Source of the DNA: Azospirillum oryzae
Lineage (GTDB): Bacteria > Pseudomonadota > Alphaproteobacteria > Azospirillales > Azospirillaceae
DNA: 64,000 nucleotides
Reading direction: 5' to 3'
Assembly: GCF_008364795.1 (NCBI RefSeq)
Contig: NZ_VTTM01000003.1
Location: forward strand, 62,001-126,000
Part shown: positions 43,632-52,586 of the stretch, piece after piece
Position numbering within the stretch: the first letter of the stretch is position 1
How the letters are laid out: every line of letters begins with the position of its first letter
Translations under genes and position numbers: made by a program
The notes under the pieces: model-generated
What the model was told of the DNA's origin: nothing
The model's input: only the letters and a program-made list of their open reading frames with translations
Database searches by the model: none

Positions 43632-44372
43632 ATGAGGGTTCTGCTGGTTGAAGACGATTCCTCCGTCGCCAAAAGCATCGAGCTGATGCTGAACACGGAA
43701 GGATTCATCGTCGACTCTACCGACCTGGGTGAAGACGGGCTGGAGATCGGCAAACTCTATGACTACGACATCATCATTCTTGATCTGATGCTGCCGGACA
43801 TCGACGGGTACGAGGTTCTTCGCCGCCTGCGCGCCGCGCGCGTCACCACCCCGATCCTGATCCTGTCCGGCCTGACGGAGATGGACAACAAGATCAAGGG
43901 GCTGGGTTTCGGCGCCGACGATTACCTGACCAAGCCGTTCGACAAGCGCGAACTGATCGCCCGCATCCAGGCCATCGTCCGCCGGTCGAAGGGCCATTCC
44001 GACAGCATCATCCGCACCGGCCGCCTGACCGTCAACCTCGACACCCGCACGGTGGAGGTCGACCAGTCGCCGCTGCACCTGACCGGCAAGGAATACGGCA
44101 TCCTGGAGTTGTTGAGCCTGCGCAAGGGCACGACGCTGACCAAGGAGATGTTCCTGAACCATCTCTATGGCGGGATGGACGAGCCGGAACTGAAGATCAT
44201 CGACGTCTTCGTCTGCAAGCTGCGCAAGAAGCTGGCCGCCGCCACCCAGGGCGACAACTACATCGAAACGGTGTGGGGCCGCGGCTATGTGCTGCGCGAC
44301 CCGCACGAGGAAGTCGCCGAGGGCAATCCCCCGCCGCCGCCGCGCGTGCCGCAGCAGCAGGCCGCCGGCTGA
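43632..44372 (+). CDS. ctrA: Cell-cycle master response regulator CtrA
   Basis: The 246-residue OmpR-type regulator has a receiver ([20 protein letters not shown], phospho-Asp in [21 protein letters not shown], Lys in [10 protein letters not shown]) and a winged-helix domain ([32 protein letters not shown]). [18 protein letters not shown] is the signature of CtrA. The C-terminal Pro/Gln tail differs from the Caulobacter degradation tag. In Rhodospirillales CtrA is usually non-essential and controls motility. It lies beside fliI, and chpT is 8 kb away. Confidence 0.96.
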   Translation: MRVLLVEDDSSVAKSIELMLNTEGFIVDSTDLGEDGLEIGKLYDYDIIILDLMLPDIDGYEVLRRLRAARVTTPILILSGLTEMDNKIKGLGFGADDYLTKPFDKRELIARIQAIVRRSKGHSDSIIRTGRLTVNLDTRTVEVDQSPLHLTGKEYGILELLSLRKGTTLTKEMFLNHLYGGMDEPELKIIDVFVCKLRKKLAAATQGDNYIETVWGRGYVLRDPHEEVAEGNPPPPPRVPQQQAAG

Positions 44373-44406
44373 CATCAGGCCCGCATTTCTTTTTCGTCCG
44401 CCCATC

Positions 44407-44502
44407 GAACGCCCGGCCGTCTTTCACCTTGAAAGCGGGACCGGGCGTTCCCATGTCTGACTGGTCATTCTGCTTCGGACTGGGGGGCGTTCAAACGCCC
44501 CC
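44407..44502 (+). terminator. Two hairpins between ctrA and the cold-shock gene
   Basis: GAACGCCCGG (44407-44416) pairs perfectly with CCGGGCGTTC (44441-44450), with an inner CTTTC/GAAAG helix. A second hairpin pairs GGGGGCGTT with AACGCCCCC (44483-44502), followed at 44511-44522 by CCCCCCTTTTTT. One may end ctrA transcription; the other, close to the T-run, may be a terminator or part of the cold-shock gene leader. Confidence 0.6.
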
Positions 44503-44629
44503 ACGCTCAGCCCCCCTTTTTTCGCCATCGCGATCATGCCTTAGCGGGCATTTGGGGGCCGCCATTCCCACACCCAGTCTGATGCGCCGCACCGGTGGTG
44601 CGGCGCCCTTCGCGTTATGGGAGACAGAC

Positions 44630-44839
44630 ATGCCCGTCGGCACCGTCAAATGGTTCAACAGCACCAAGGGCTTTGGTTTCATTCAGCCGGAAAGCGGCGG
44701 CCCGGATGTGTTCGTTCACATCTCCGCTGTCGAACGCGCCGGGCTGCGCAGCCTGGTCGATGGCCAGAAGATTTCCTACGAGGAGCAGCGCGATCCGAAG
44801 CGTGGCAAGACCTCGGCGGAAAATCTGAAGGCGGTCTGA
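44630..44839 (+). CDS. Cold-shock domain protein (CspA family, 69 aa)
   Basis: The 69-residue single-domain protein binds single-stranded RNA and DNA. It carries both RNP motifs, KGFGFIQP (14-21) and DVFVHISAV (26-34), and the start [14 protein letters not shown] 44630 has GGGAGA upstream. Its leader is long and contains strong hairpins, as is usual for cold-shock genes with RNA thermosensor leaders. Two small conserved genes follow. Confidence 0.95.
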   Translation: MPVGTVKWFNSTKGFGFIQPESGGPDVFVHISAVERAGLRSLVDGQKISYEEQRDPKRGKTSAENLKAV

Positions 44840-44859
44840 CCGCCTGACCGCCGACCTGC

Positions 44860-44898
44860 GGAAAAAGGGGCATCGGGAAACCGGTGCCCTTTTTCCGT
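44860..44898 (+). terminator. Terminator after the cold-shock gene
   Basis: GGAAAAAGGGGCA pairs with TGCCCTTTTTCC (one bulged G) with inner GG/CC pairs, and the 3' arm supplies the T-run. It begins 21 bp after the stop. Confidence 0.85.
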
Positions 44899-44952
44899 GT
44901 TGCACAAGTCCCTGTTGCCCAGACGCAGGGCTCTGCCCAGAGGAGAACCGCT

Positions 44953-45171
44953 ATGGCTTTCAAACCGAATTACAACCAGCAGCGGGCCGAGCGCAACCGG
45001 GCCAAGGAACAGAGGAAGCAGGAAAAGCTTCAGCGTCGCGAGGAAGAGGTCGCCGCCCGCCGTGCCGGCAATCAGACCGACGGCGAACAGAGTGGGCAGG
45101 ACGATGCGGACGCGCAGGATGACGCCGTCCCGACCGACACCGATACCAAGATCGATACCAACAATGCCTGA
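44953..45171 (+). CDS. Small charged hypothetical protein (72 aa)
   Basis: ATG 44953 follows AGGAGA. The product has a strongly basic helical half (NYNQQRAERNRAKEQRKQEK, then RREEEVAARRAG) and a very acidic tail (DDADAQDDAVPTDTDTKIDT). This type of short charged protein, possibly nucleic-acid binding, often lies near cold-shock genes in Azospirillum relatives as far as I recall. No domain is assigned. Confidence 0.75.
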   Translation: MAFKPNYNQQRAERNRAKEQRKQEKLQRREEEVAARRAGNQTDGEQSGQDDADAQDDAVPTDTDTKIDTNNA

Positions 45172-45219
45172 CCGGCCGACCGCAAGCGCGGCCGACCGCG
45201 ACCATACGGAGGACAGGCC

Positions 45220-45444
45220 ATGGCCCGTCAAAAGAAACAGCCCGTCGACAACGCCTTCGCGCTCTTCGATGTGATCTACCAGGACGGTGCGCGCACCTCG
45301 AACCGCAAGGTGCCGACCGCCGACATCGACCAGTTCGACCGCGAGAACTCCATCCGCACCTTCATCGAGCAGCAGGACCGCAAGATCGCGGAAATGTCCG
45401 GCAACCCGCGCGGCCCGATCAAGTCGATCACGCCGTCGGCCTGA
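45220..45444 (+). CDS. Small hypothetical protein (74 aa)
   Basis: ATG 45220 follows GGAGGACAGG. The soluble product (start MARQKKQPVDNAFALFDVIYQ, then SNRKVPTADIDQFDRENSIRTFIEQQD) looks folded rather than low complexity. It lies 48 bp after the basic/acidic small gene and is probably co-transcribed with it. I recognise no family. Confidence 0.72.
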   Translation: MARQKKQPVDNAFALFDVIYQDGARTSNRKVPTADIDQFDRENSIRTFIEQQDRKIAEMSGNPRGPIKSITPSA

Positions 45445-45475
45445 CGCCGTTTCGCCTTACATTTTTCGTCCGGGT

Positions 45476-45496
45476 GGGGGCGGCTCTCCCGCCCCC
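45476..45496. terminator. Hairpin between converging genes
   Basis: GGGGGCGG and CCGCCCCC form an 8-bp stem with a 5-nt loop, 31 bp after the small gene's stop and 19 bp after the convergent cheR stop. There is no clear T-run, so it is a weak terminator candidate. Confidence 0.5.
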
Positions 45497-45515
45497 GTCG
45501 CTCCTGCAGAGAGTC

Positions 45516-46355
45516 TCACGCCACCTTGGCGCCGGCGGCGGAGAAGCCGCCCATGCTGTAGAGGCCGCGCTGGCCTTCGACCGGCTTGAACTTGTCGGTG
45601 ATGCCCAGCACCGTTTCCGCCCCGCCCAGATACAGAACGCCGTCCTGCGGCATCTGGCGGGAAATCGACTCCAGCACCTTCGCCTTCGTCGGCTGGTCGA
45701 AATAGATCAGCACGTTGCGGCAGAAGACGATGTCGAACTGGCCCAGCGCCGACAGGTCGCCCAGCAGGTTCCATTCGCGGAACGACACCATCTGGCGCAG
45801 CTGCTGGCTGATCTGCCACTTGTCGCCGTTCTGCTTGAAATGCTTCACCAGCATGGTGATCGGCAGGCCGCGCTGCACCTCGAACTGGGTGTAGATGCCG
45901 GACTTCGCCCGCTCCACCATTTCCGCCGAGATGTCGGTGCCGACGATCTCGATGCGCCAGCCGGCCAGCTTCGCCGCCTCGTCGTTCAGGATCATCGACA
46001 GCGAATAGGCTTCCTGCCCCGACGAACAGGCGGCCGACCAGATGCGCAGACTGCGCTTGGCCGCCCGCGCCTCCATCAGCTTCGGCAGCACCAGCTGGCG
46101 GAACTGGTCGAAGGGCTTCTGGTCGCGGAAGAAGGACGACTCGTTGGTCGTCATCGCTTCCGTGATGTCGCGCAGCAGCGCCTCGTCCTTGCGGGTGCGG
46201 ACGGTGGTCGCCAGCTCCTCCAGCCCCTTCATGTTCCACTTGCGCGCCACCGGCATCAGCCGGGATTCGAGCAGGTATGCCTTGTCGCGGGTGAGGACCA
46301 GGCCGGAACGCTGCTTGAGCAGCGTGGAGAACATGTCGAAATCTTCGACTCTCAT
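45516..46355 (-). CDS. cheR: Chemotaxis protein methyltransferase CheR
   Basis: The 279-residue enzyme methylates glutamates of chemoreceptors with SAM. The N-terminal helical domain (FSTLLKQRSGLVLTRDKAYLLESRL) and catalytic domain (TTNESSFFRD, LRIWSAACSSGQEAYSLSMIL for SAM, FDIVFCRNVLIYFD) are complete. ATG 46355 overlaps the cheB stop by ATGA. It is the last gene of the che operon. Confidence 0.96.
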   Translation of the reverse strand: MRVEDFDMFSTLLKQRSGLVLTRDKAYLLESRLMPVARKWNMKGLEELATTVRTRKDEALLRDITEAMTTNESSFFRDQKPFDQFRQLVLPKLMEARAAKRSLRIWSAACSSGQEAYSLSMILNDEAAKLAGWRIEIVGTDISAEMVERAKSGIYTQFEVQRGLPITMLVKHFKQNGDKWQISQQLRQMVSFREWNLLGDLSALGQFDIVFCRNVLIYFDQPTKAKVLESISRQMPQDGVLYLGGAETVLGITDKFKPVEGQRGLYSMGGFSAAGAKVA

Positions 46356-47515
46356 GCTGCCCTCGAAGCGAGCTTGCGGATGTGGGGACCGATTTCCTTG
46401 AGCGGCAGGATGGCGTTGCAGATGCCGGCTTGCGCCACGGCACCGGGCATGCCCCAGACCACGCTCGACGCCTCGTCCTGGGCGATCAGGGTGCCGCCGC
46501 CGTTGACCACGTCGGTGCAGCCCTTCAGCCCGTCCTGCCCCATGCCGGTCAGGATGCAGGCCAGGATCTTGCGTCCGCCGAAGGCCTTCAGGATCGACCG
46601 CATCATCGGATCGACCGCCGGGCGGCAGAAATTCTCGGGCGGATCCTTGCTCAGCGTGATCACGTTGGCCCCGCCGCGCTGCGCCACCAGCATGTGGAAG
46701 TCGCCGGGCGCGATATAGCAGCGGTTCTGCACGACCGGTTCGCCGTCCTTGGCCTCGCGCGCGTCGATCCCGCACTGGCGGCTGATGTGCTCGGCCAGGA
46801 TGGTCGTGAAGGTCGCCGGCATGTGCTGGGTGATCAGGATCGGCTGGCTGACGCCGGTCTTCAGGTGCGACAGCACCTCGAACAGGGCCTGCGGGCCGCC
46901 GGTGGAGCTGCCGATGGCGATCACGTCCGGCTTCACCGCGATGCCGGCCGGGGCCGGACGGGTGGTGATCGGCCCGATCTCGCGCTTCAGCAGCCCGACC
47001 GGAGCCGCCGGGGTCAGCGGGCGGATCTCGCCGCGGCTTCGCGACCCGGCACGCCGGGCGGCGGCGCCCAGCGCCTTGACCTTGGCGACCAGCTCGCGCT
47101 TGAAGTCCTCCGCCCCGCCGATCTCGCGGGTGGAGGTCGGCTTCGGGATGTAATCGGCGGCACCGGCCGACAGGCAGCGCATCGAAACGTCGGCTCCGCG
47201 CAGCGTCAGCGTGGAGGCCATGATGATCTTCACCTGCGGCGCCACCGCCAGCAGCTTCGGGATGGCGGTCAGCCCGTCCATCACCGGCATCTCGATGTCC
47301 AGCACGATGACATCGATGGAATTGCGCTGCAGCGAATTGACCGCCATCTGTCCGTCGCCGACGGAGGTGACGACGCGGATGTCCGGGTCCCCTTCCAGCG
47401 CGCGGGTCAGCAGGCCACGGATGACGGCGGAGTCGTCCACCACCATGACCCGGACGGGATCCGGGTTGGCCGGTCGCGCGGTGGTGAGGGGGCCTCTGCC
47501 AAAACTGTCCGACAT
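46352..47515 (-). CDS. cheB: Chemotaxis glutamate methylesterase CheB
   Basis: The 387-residue protein has an N-terminal receiver (VMVVDDSAVIRGLLTRAL; phospho-Asp in DVIVLDIEMPVMDG) and a C-terminal methylesterase with the catalytic GSSTGGPQAL, ITQHMPATFT and GMGQDGLKG segments. It removes methyl groups from receptors when phosphorylated by CheA. It is coupled to cheR by ATGA overlap and lies 89 bp after cheY. Confidence 0.96.
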   Translation of the reverse strand: MSDSFGRGPLTTARPANPDPVRVMVVDDSAVIRGLLTRALEGDPDIRVVTSVGDGQMAVNSLQRNSIDVIVLDIEMPVMDGLTAIPKLLAVAPQVKIIMASTLTLRGADVSMRCLSAGAADYIPKPTSTREIGGAEDFKRELVAKVKALGAAARRAGSRSRGEIRPLTPAAPVGLLKREIGPITTRPAPAGIAVKPDVIAIGSSTGGPQALFEVLSHLKTGVSQPILITQHMPATFTTILAEHISRQCGIDAREAKDGEPVVQNRCYIAPGDFHMLVAQRGGANVITLSKDPPENFCRPAVDPMMRSILKAFGGRKILACILTGMGQDGLKGCTDVVNGGGTLIAQDEASSVVWGMPGAVAQAGICNAILPLKEIGPHIRKLASRAA

Positions 47516-47604
47516 AACGGCGATTCGCCTTTCAACTCGACATGTTCAACGCGGCTTTTCCCGGGCGGCTTCTCCTGGCACCCGGGCCTGGAATGCGGCC
47601 AGGC

Positions 47605-47970
47605 TCAGAGAAGGCCGACCTGCGCGAACTTGGTCTGGATGATGTCGCTGTCGAAGGGCTTCATGATGTACTCGTTGGCCCCGGCGGACAGCGCCTCCTG
47701 GATGTGGGCGAGGTCGTTCTCGGTCGTGCAGAACACCACCTTGGGCTGCTCCCCCCCGCTCATCTTGCGCAGCCGGCGCAGGAACTCGATCCCGGTCATC
47801 ACCGGCATGTTCCAGTCCAGCAGGATGGCGTCGGGCATCTGCGCCGCGCAGGCTTCCATCGCCTGCTTGCCGTCCTCCGCCTCGCTGCAGGCGAAGTTCA
47901 GCTCTTCCAGGATCTTGCGCGCGACCTTGCGGACAACGCGGCTGTCATCGACCACCAGGCAGGATTTCAT
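47605..47970 (-). CDS. cheY: Chemotaxis response regulator CheY
   Basis: The 121-residue receiver shows the acidic pair (VVDDSRVVRKVA), phospho-Asp in AILLDWNMPVMTGIEFL, the Thr switch (VVFCTTEN) and Lys (YIMKPFD). Its place between cheW and cheB, and the DWNMP motif, mark it as CheY, which binds the flagellar motor or other outputs. Confidence 0.93.
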   Translation of the reverse strand: MKSCLVVDDSRVVRKVARKILEELNFACSEAEDGKQAMEACAAQMPDAILLDWNMPVMTGIEFLRRLRKMSGGEQPKVVFCTTENDLAHIQEALSAGANEYIMKPFDSDIIQTKFAQVGLL

Positions 47971-48057
47971 TGCGGCAGGGCCTCAGGTCATCTGTTCGTC
48001 GGCAATAGCCGGCCGGCAGGACCGGCGCCCTCCATCGCTGAAGAGCGCCGCGAGCCG

Positions 48058-48558
48058 TCAGGCCGTCTCGATGGTTGTGAAGTTGAGCAGACGGGGCACG
48101 TCCAGCACAACCATCAACTGGCCGTTCAGCCTATAAATTCCGGTCGAGACCTCCCGCCAGCGCGGATCCAGCGTCGCCGGGTTGCGTTCGAAGTCCTCCT
48201 TGGTCAGGCTCAGCACCTCGCCGACCGAATCGACCATCAGGCTGTACAGCTCGCCGCGCAGGTCGACGACGATCGACATGCCCGGCTTGTCCTTCGGCCG
48301 GCCGGTCAGGCCGAGCCGCAGGCGGACGTCGATGGCGGTGACGATGCGGCCGCGCAGGTTCAGCGATCCGGCGACCTCCGGCGGGGCCAGCGGGATGCGG
48401 GTGATCCGCTGATGGCCCAGCACGTCCTGCACCTGAAGGACCGGGATGCCGAACATCTGGTCGGCGATCGTCATGGTCACAAAGTCCTGGTTGCCGGATA
48501 CGACGATGTCGTCGCCCCTGGACTTCCGGACGGTGGACGGCAGCTTGGCGTTGCTCAT
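48058..48558 (-). CDS. cheW: Chemotaxis coupling protein CheW
   Basis: The 166-residue adaptor joins CheA to receptors. The CheW fold is visible: FVTMTIADQMFGIPVLQVQDVLG, LNLRGRIVTAIDVRLRLGL, VDSVGEVLSL and LPGI-type core replaced by NGQLMVVLDVPRLL. Its ATG at 48558 overlaps the cheA stop by ATGA. Confidence 0.94.
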   Translation of the reverse strand: MSNAKLPSTVRKSRGDDIVVSGNQDFVTMTIADQMFGIPVLQVQDVLGHQRITRIPLAPPEVAGSLNLRGRIVTAIDVRLRLGLTGRPKDKPGMSIVVDLRGELYSLMVDSVGEVLSLTKEDFERNPATLDPRWREVSTGIYRLNGQLMVVLDVPRLLNFTTIETA

Positions 48559-51362
48559 GCGGCACCTTTCTGTTCGGTCAGCGTCTGCTGCAGCGCGAAG
48601 AGCAGCGCGTCACGGTCGAACTTGGCGACATAGTCGTTGAAACCGGCGATCCGGCCGCGGTCGAGGTCGCGGGCACTGGCATGGCTGGACAGCGCCACCA
48701 TCGGCACACGATGCCAGCGGCTGCCGTGGCGCACCGCCTCGGCGAAGTCGAAGCCGCTCATGCCCGGCATCTCGATGTCGGAGACGATGACGTCGAAGTC
48801 CTCGCCCGCCTCGCAGAGAGCCAGCGCGTCGCCGGCATTCTCCACCGCCGTCACGTCGTAACCGGCGACGGACAGCAGCGGCGTCAGCAGGTTGCGGAAG
48901 AACGGGCTGTCGTCCACCAGCAGCACGCGCTGCAGCTTCTCCTCCTCGAACCCCTCCTGGGTGGAGGAGCCGAACCAGTCCTTGTAGGCCTGGGTCAGGA
49001 AGAAGCCGGCGTCGATCACCTCGGTCGCCTTGCCGGCGATGATGGCCGAACCCATCAGGCCGGGACGCTCCGCGGCCAGCTGGACGTTCAGCTTCTCCTC
49101 GACGATGTCGACGATCTCGTCGACGATCAGGCCCATCGAGCGGTCGCCGTCGGCGAAGACCAGGACCGGCTGGCGGCCTTCGTTGGCGATGACGAAGTTC
49201 GGGTTGATCGGCACCAGAGGCATCAGCTTGCCGCGGTACTGGACCACCGGCAGGCCGTTCGACAGCTCGACCGTGGCGAGATCGACGTCCTCCAGGCGGG
49301 CGACCAGCGACAGCGGCACCGCCTTGGGCGCGCCCTCGCCGGCGCGGAACAGCAGGAGCGCCATCTTGTCCTCCTGGCGCTGGGTCTGGACCGCGGTGGT
49401 CTCCTTGCCCGCGGCCTCGCCCATCGCCATCTCGCCGGTGGCCGACGCGATGCCGTTGGGGTCCAGGATCATGATGACCGAGCCGTCGCCCAGGATCGTG
49501 TTGCCCGAGAACATCTCGATGTGGCGCAGGATCGGCGCCACCGGCTTCACCACGATTTCCTCGGTGTCGAACACGCGGTCGACCATGATGCCGAAGGTGT
49601 AGGTGCCGACCTGGGTGACGACGATGAAGGTCTCGTCCTCCGTCTTGGCGGCGCCCTCGCTGTCGTCCAGCCGCAGCAGCTGCTGCAGCGACACCAGCGG
49701 CAGCAGGCGGTTGCGCAGGCGCAGCACCGGCGTGCCCTTCAGCCGTTCGATGGTGTGCTCGCTGTCGGACGCGGCGCGCACCAGCTCGACCACGCTGATC
49801 TGCGGGATGGCGAAGCGTTCGCCGGCGCATTCCACGATCAGGGCCGAGACGATGGCCAGCGTCAGCGGGATCTTGATGACGAAGGTCGAGCCCTTGCCCT
49901 GGACCGACTTGATCTCGATCGTGCCGCCGATCTTCTCGATGTTGGTCTTCACCACGTCCATGCCGACGCCGCGGCCCGACACGTTGGTGACCTTGGCGGC
50001 GGTGGAGAAGCCCGGCTTCATGATGAACTGGATGATCTGCTGGTCGGTCATCGAGGCCAGCTCGCCTTCCGACGCCATCCCGTTCTGGATCGCCTTCTGC
50101 TTGATCCGGTCGATGGCAAGGCCCTTACCGTCGTCCTGGATCTCGATGATGATGTGGCCGCCTTCGTGATAGGCGTTCAGCGTGATGCGGCCGGTCTCCG
50201 ACTTGCCGGACTTCAGGCGCTCCGCCGGGATCTCCAGGCCATGGTCGGCGCTGTTGCGCACCATGTGGGTCAGCGGGTCCTTGATCAGCTCCAGCACCTG
50301 GCGGTCCAGCTCGGTGTCGGCGCCGAGCATCTGGAGGTCGATCTTCTTGTTCAGTTCGTGCGCCAGATCGCGCACCAGACGCGGCAGCTTGGCCCAGGCG
50401 TTGCCGATGGGCTGCATGCGCGTCTTCATGACGCCTTCCTGCAGCTCCGACGTCACATGGTTCAGGCGCTGCAGCGGGGCGGCGAACTCGCTCTCCTTCT
50501 GCGACCGCAGGATCTGCAGCAGCTGGTTGCGGGTCAGCACCAGCTCCGACACCATGGTCATCAGGTTTTCGAGCAGGTCGACGTTGACGCGGATGGTCTG
50601 CGCGGCGACCGCCGATTCCTTGGTCGCGGCCTCGGCGCCCGCATCGGCGGCACCGCCGCCGGCCGAACCGCCGCCCGAACCGCCGGCGTTCGCCATCGGG
50701 GCGACCGGGGCCGGCATCTTGGCGGCCGCCGGCTCGGCGTCGGGCACGACGAGGTCCTGCGACGGGGCCGGCTCCTCAACCGGCTCGGGCGCGCGGGTGG
50801 CGACCGCCGTGCCGGCGGCGGGAGCGGCGGCCGGGGCGGGAATGTCGTTCGGGCCGGGGGTGGAGTTCCACAGCGCCTCCAGCTCGTCCAGGGTCACCGG
50901 ACGGGACTCCGACGCGGCGACCGCGGGGGCGGTCGGCGGCGGCGGCGGGGGCGGCGCGGCGGCGGCCGGGGCGGGACCGCCCAGCTTGCCTTCGGCGCAC
51001 AGGTTCAGCCGCTCGATCAGCGGCAGGTCGTCGCCCGGCGGTTCCGCCTCGGTCGCTTCCAGGACCGCCAGCAGGCTCTTGATGGTGTCCAGAGCCTGCA
51101 GGATCAGCGACACCGCTTCCGGGTTGATCGTCAGTTCGCCGTCGCGGAACTTGCCCAGCACGTTCTCGGACGCGTGCGCCACCTTCTCCAGGCGGGGCAG
51201 GCCGAGGAAGCCGCAAGTGCCCTTGATGGTGTGAACGAGCCGGAAGATGTTCGACAGCAGTTCCGGATTGTTGGGGTTCTGCTCCAACCGGACCAACTCG
51301 ACGTCGAGCACCGAGAGGTTTTCGTTGGTTTCCGTCAGAAATTCGGACAGCAGATCATCCAT
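48555..51362 (-). CDS. cheA: Hybrid chemotaxis histidine kinase CheA with extra CheW-like domain and receiver
   Basis: The 935-residue kinase begins with an Hpt domain (H44 in LVHTIKGTCGFLGL). An Ala/Pro/Glu-rich linker (about 140-265) takes the place of a clear P2. Then come the dimerisation helices, the HATPase (LTHMVRNSADHGLE, GRGVGMDVVKTNIEKIGG), a CheW-like regulatory domain, a second CheW-like segment (about 690-800) and a C-terminal receiver (about 812-935; IVSDIEMPGMSGF). ATG 51362 is chosen at MDDLLSEFLTETNENL. Order A-W-Y-B-R matches Azospirillum che1-type operons. The receiver may act as a phosphate sink. Confidence 0.95.
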   Translation of the reverse strand: MDDLLSEFLTETNENLSVLDVELVRLEQNPNNPELLSNIFRLVHTIKGTCGFLGLPRLEKVAHASENVLGKFRDGELTINPEAVSLILQALDTIKSLLAVLEATEAEPPGDDLPLIERLNLCAEGKLGGPAPAAAAPPPPPPPTAPAVAASESRPVTLDELEALWNSTPGPNDIPAPAAAPAAGTAVATRAPEPVEEPAPSQDLVVPDAEPAAAKMPAPVAPMANAGGSGGGSAGGGAADAGAEAATKESAVAAQTIRVNVDLLENLMTMVSELVLTRNQLLQILRSQKESEFAAPLQRLNHVTSELQEGVMKTRMQPIGNAWAKLPRLVRDLAHELNKKIDLQMLGADTELDRQVLELIKDPLTHMVRNSADHGLEIPAERLKSGKSETGRITLNAYHEGGHIIIEIQDDGKGLAIDRIKQKAIQNGMASEGELASMTDQQIIQFIMKPGFSTAAKVTNVSGRGVGMDVVKTNIEKIGGTIEIKSVQGKGSTFVIKIPLTLAIVSALIVECAGERFAIPQISVVELVRAASDSEHTIERLKGTPVLRLRNRLLPLVSLQQLLRLDDSEGAAKTEDETFIVVTQVGTYTFGIMVDRVFDTEEIVVKPVAPILRHIEMFSGNTILGDGSVIMILDPNGIASATGEMAMGEAAGKETTAVQTQRQEDKMALLLFRAGEGAPKAVPLSLVARLEDVDLATVELSNGLPVVQYRGKLMPLVPINPNFVIANEGRQPVLVFADGDRSMGLIVDEIVDIVEEKLNVQLAAERPGLMGSAIIAGKATEVIDAGFFLTQAYKDWFGSSTQEGFEEEKLQRVLLVDDSPFFRNLLTPLLSVAGYDVTAVENAGDALALCEAGEDFDVIVSDIEMPGMSGFDFAEAVRHGSRWHRVPMVALSSHASARDLDRGRIAGFNDYVAKFDRDALLFALQQTLTEQKGAA

Positions 51363-51480
51363 GTCGCATTCCCCAGGCCCAATGTTTATGGTCCGCGCCG
51401 GCCTGCGGCTCGAACGGGCGGCTTTGCCGACCGCCGGTTGCGCTCCAGTCCAGGTAGGGTGGGAGCCTGTCAAACACTGA

Positions 51481-51495
51481 TTAAGAGAACCTTAC
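51481..51495. promoter_or_regulatory. CtrA-type box before cheA
   Basis: TTAA-N7-TTAC matches seven of eight positions of the CtrA consensus TTAA-N7-TTAA. It lies 119 bp upstream of the cheA start and 72 bp upstream of the small divergent gene at 51567. Confidence 0.55.
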
Positions 51496-51566
51496 CTCTT
51501 CCGATAGGGAGTCCTCCCGGAGCTTCCACCGGTAGGATCGGGGTTTCATTGTCACAGGGAGGATCG

Positions 51567-51740
51567 ATGACCGACGCCGAACTCGCCCAATCCGTGCGCG
51601 AAGCCGTGGAACGCCTCAACGCCGCGCTGGCGGAGGCCGCGCGCCACAATCTGGCGGTCACGCTGCGCACCACGTCCCACCAGACCACCGGCGGGGTGGA
51701 GCAGGTCGTGCTGGAGCCGCGGATCTTCAAACAGCTGTGA
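51567..51740 (+). CDS. Small hypothetical protein (57 aa)
   Basis: ATG 51567 follows GGGAGGATCG, a good ribosome-binding site. The product is helical then extended (LAQSVREAVERLNAALAEAA, then TLRTTSHQTTGGVEQVVLEPRIFKQL), soluble, without a recognised domain. It lies between the divergent che operon and the convergent chpT gene, 27 bp from the latter. The position suggests, but does not show, a link with motility or CtrA signalling. Confidence 0.7.
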   Translation: MTDAELAQSVREAVERLNAALAEAARHNLAVTLRTTSHQTTGGVEQVVLEPRIFKQL

Positions 51741-51767
51741 TGACTGCCGTAAGAGCGGCGAAGAGCC

Positions 51768-52463
51768 TCACCATTCCGCGGTGAAGACCAGCCGCTCGCT
51801 GCTTTCGGTGGCGACTGCGATGCGGAAGCCGTCGCTCTCGGCCAGCCGGCCGGCGAGATAGGCGTGGATGGTGCGCGGGGTCAGCGCATCGGCCCCCGCC
51901 GTGCCGGCCAGCGCCGCCGCGGCCTCCGGGTTGAGCGTGCCCGGCCGGCCGGCGGCGGTCACGGTGATGCGGCCGGCGGTCTCGTCGCCGTCGGCGGCGA
52001 CGGAGACCAGCCCGCCATGGGTCAGCGCCTCGTCCGCCAGCATCACCAGATTCAGCACCAGCTTCACCACGCCGCGGCGCTGGGCGGTCATGTCGTGAGG
52101 CACCCGCTCCGGCCAGTCGAGCCGGGTGCGCCCACCCTCGACATAGCCGGCGGCGGCGGCGCGGGCGTCGCCGAATCCCTTCTGGTCGCGCCCGGCGACT
52201 CCATAGGCCAGCCGGAACACCCGCAGCCGGCGGTCGGCCTGACCGGAGGAATGGTCGATCAGCTTCACCGCCTCGCCCAGGAAGCCGCCGATGGAACCGC
52301 CGCCGGCCGGGCCGCCTTCCTCTTCCTCCTGCATCTCCTCGATCAGTTCCAGGCCGTTGCGGATGGCGCCGACCGGGCTGACCAGATCGTGGCAGAGCTT
52401 CGACGCCAGCAGTTCCAGCACGCGGATGTCGACGCTGACGGGGCGGGAGGACGTTTCGGTCAC
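51768..52463 (-). CDS. chpT: Histidine phosphotransferase ChpT
   Basis: The 231-residue protein carries phosphate from the hybrid kinase CckA to CtrA. It has an N-terminal helical hairpin with H25 (LASKLCHDLVSPVGAIRNGLELI) and a degenerate HATPase-like C-terminal domain (VVKLVLNLVMLADEALTHGG) that lacks the ATP-lid motifs. GTG 52463 follows GGAGT and gives the family's usual length. An acidic insertion (EEMQEEEEGG) follows the hairpin helix. CckA is not in the window. Confidence 0.93.
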   Translation of the reverse strand: MTETSSRPVSVDIRVLELLASKLCHDLVSPVGAIRNGLELIEEMQEEEEGGPAGGGSIGGFLGEAVKLIDHSSGQADRRLRVFRLAYGVAGRDQKGFGDARAAAAGYVEGGRTRLDWPERVPHDMTAQRRGVVKLVLNLVMLADEALTHGGLVSVAADGDETAGRITVTAAGRPGTLNPEAAAALAGTAGADALTPRTIHAYLAGRLAESDGFRIAVATESSERLVFTAEW

Positions 52464-52586
52464 AGGGCGGACTCCGGGAAAAAAGGAACGGCGACGGCGC
52501 GGTGCCGGAGACTCTATACTCTCCGGGCGCCGCCGCACAGGCGGTCGCATTTCCTATGTAGAATAGCGGCATGGATGGGACGCGAC

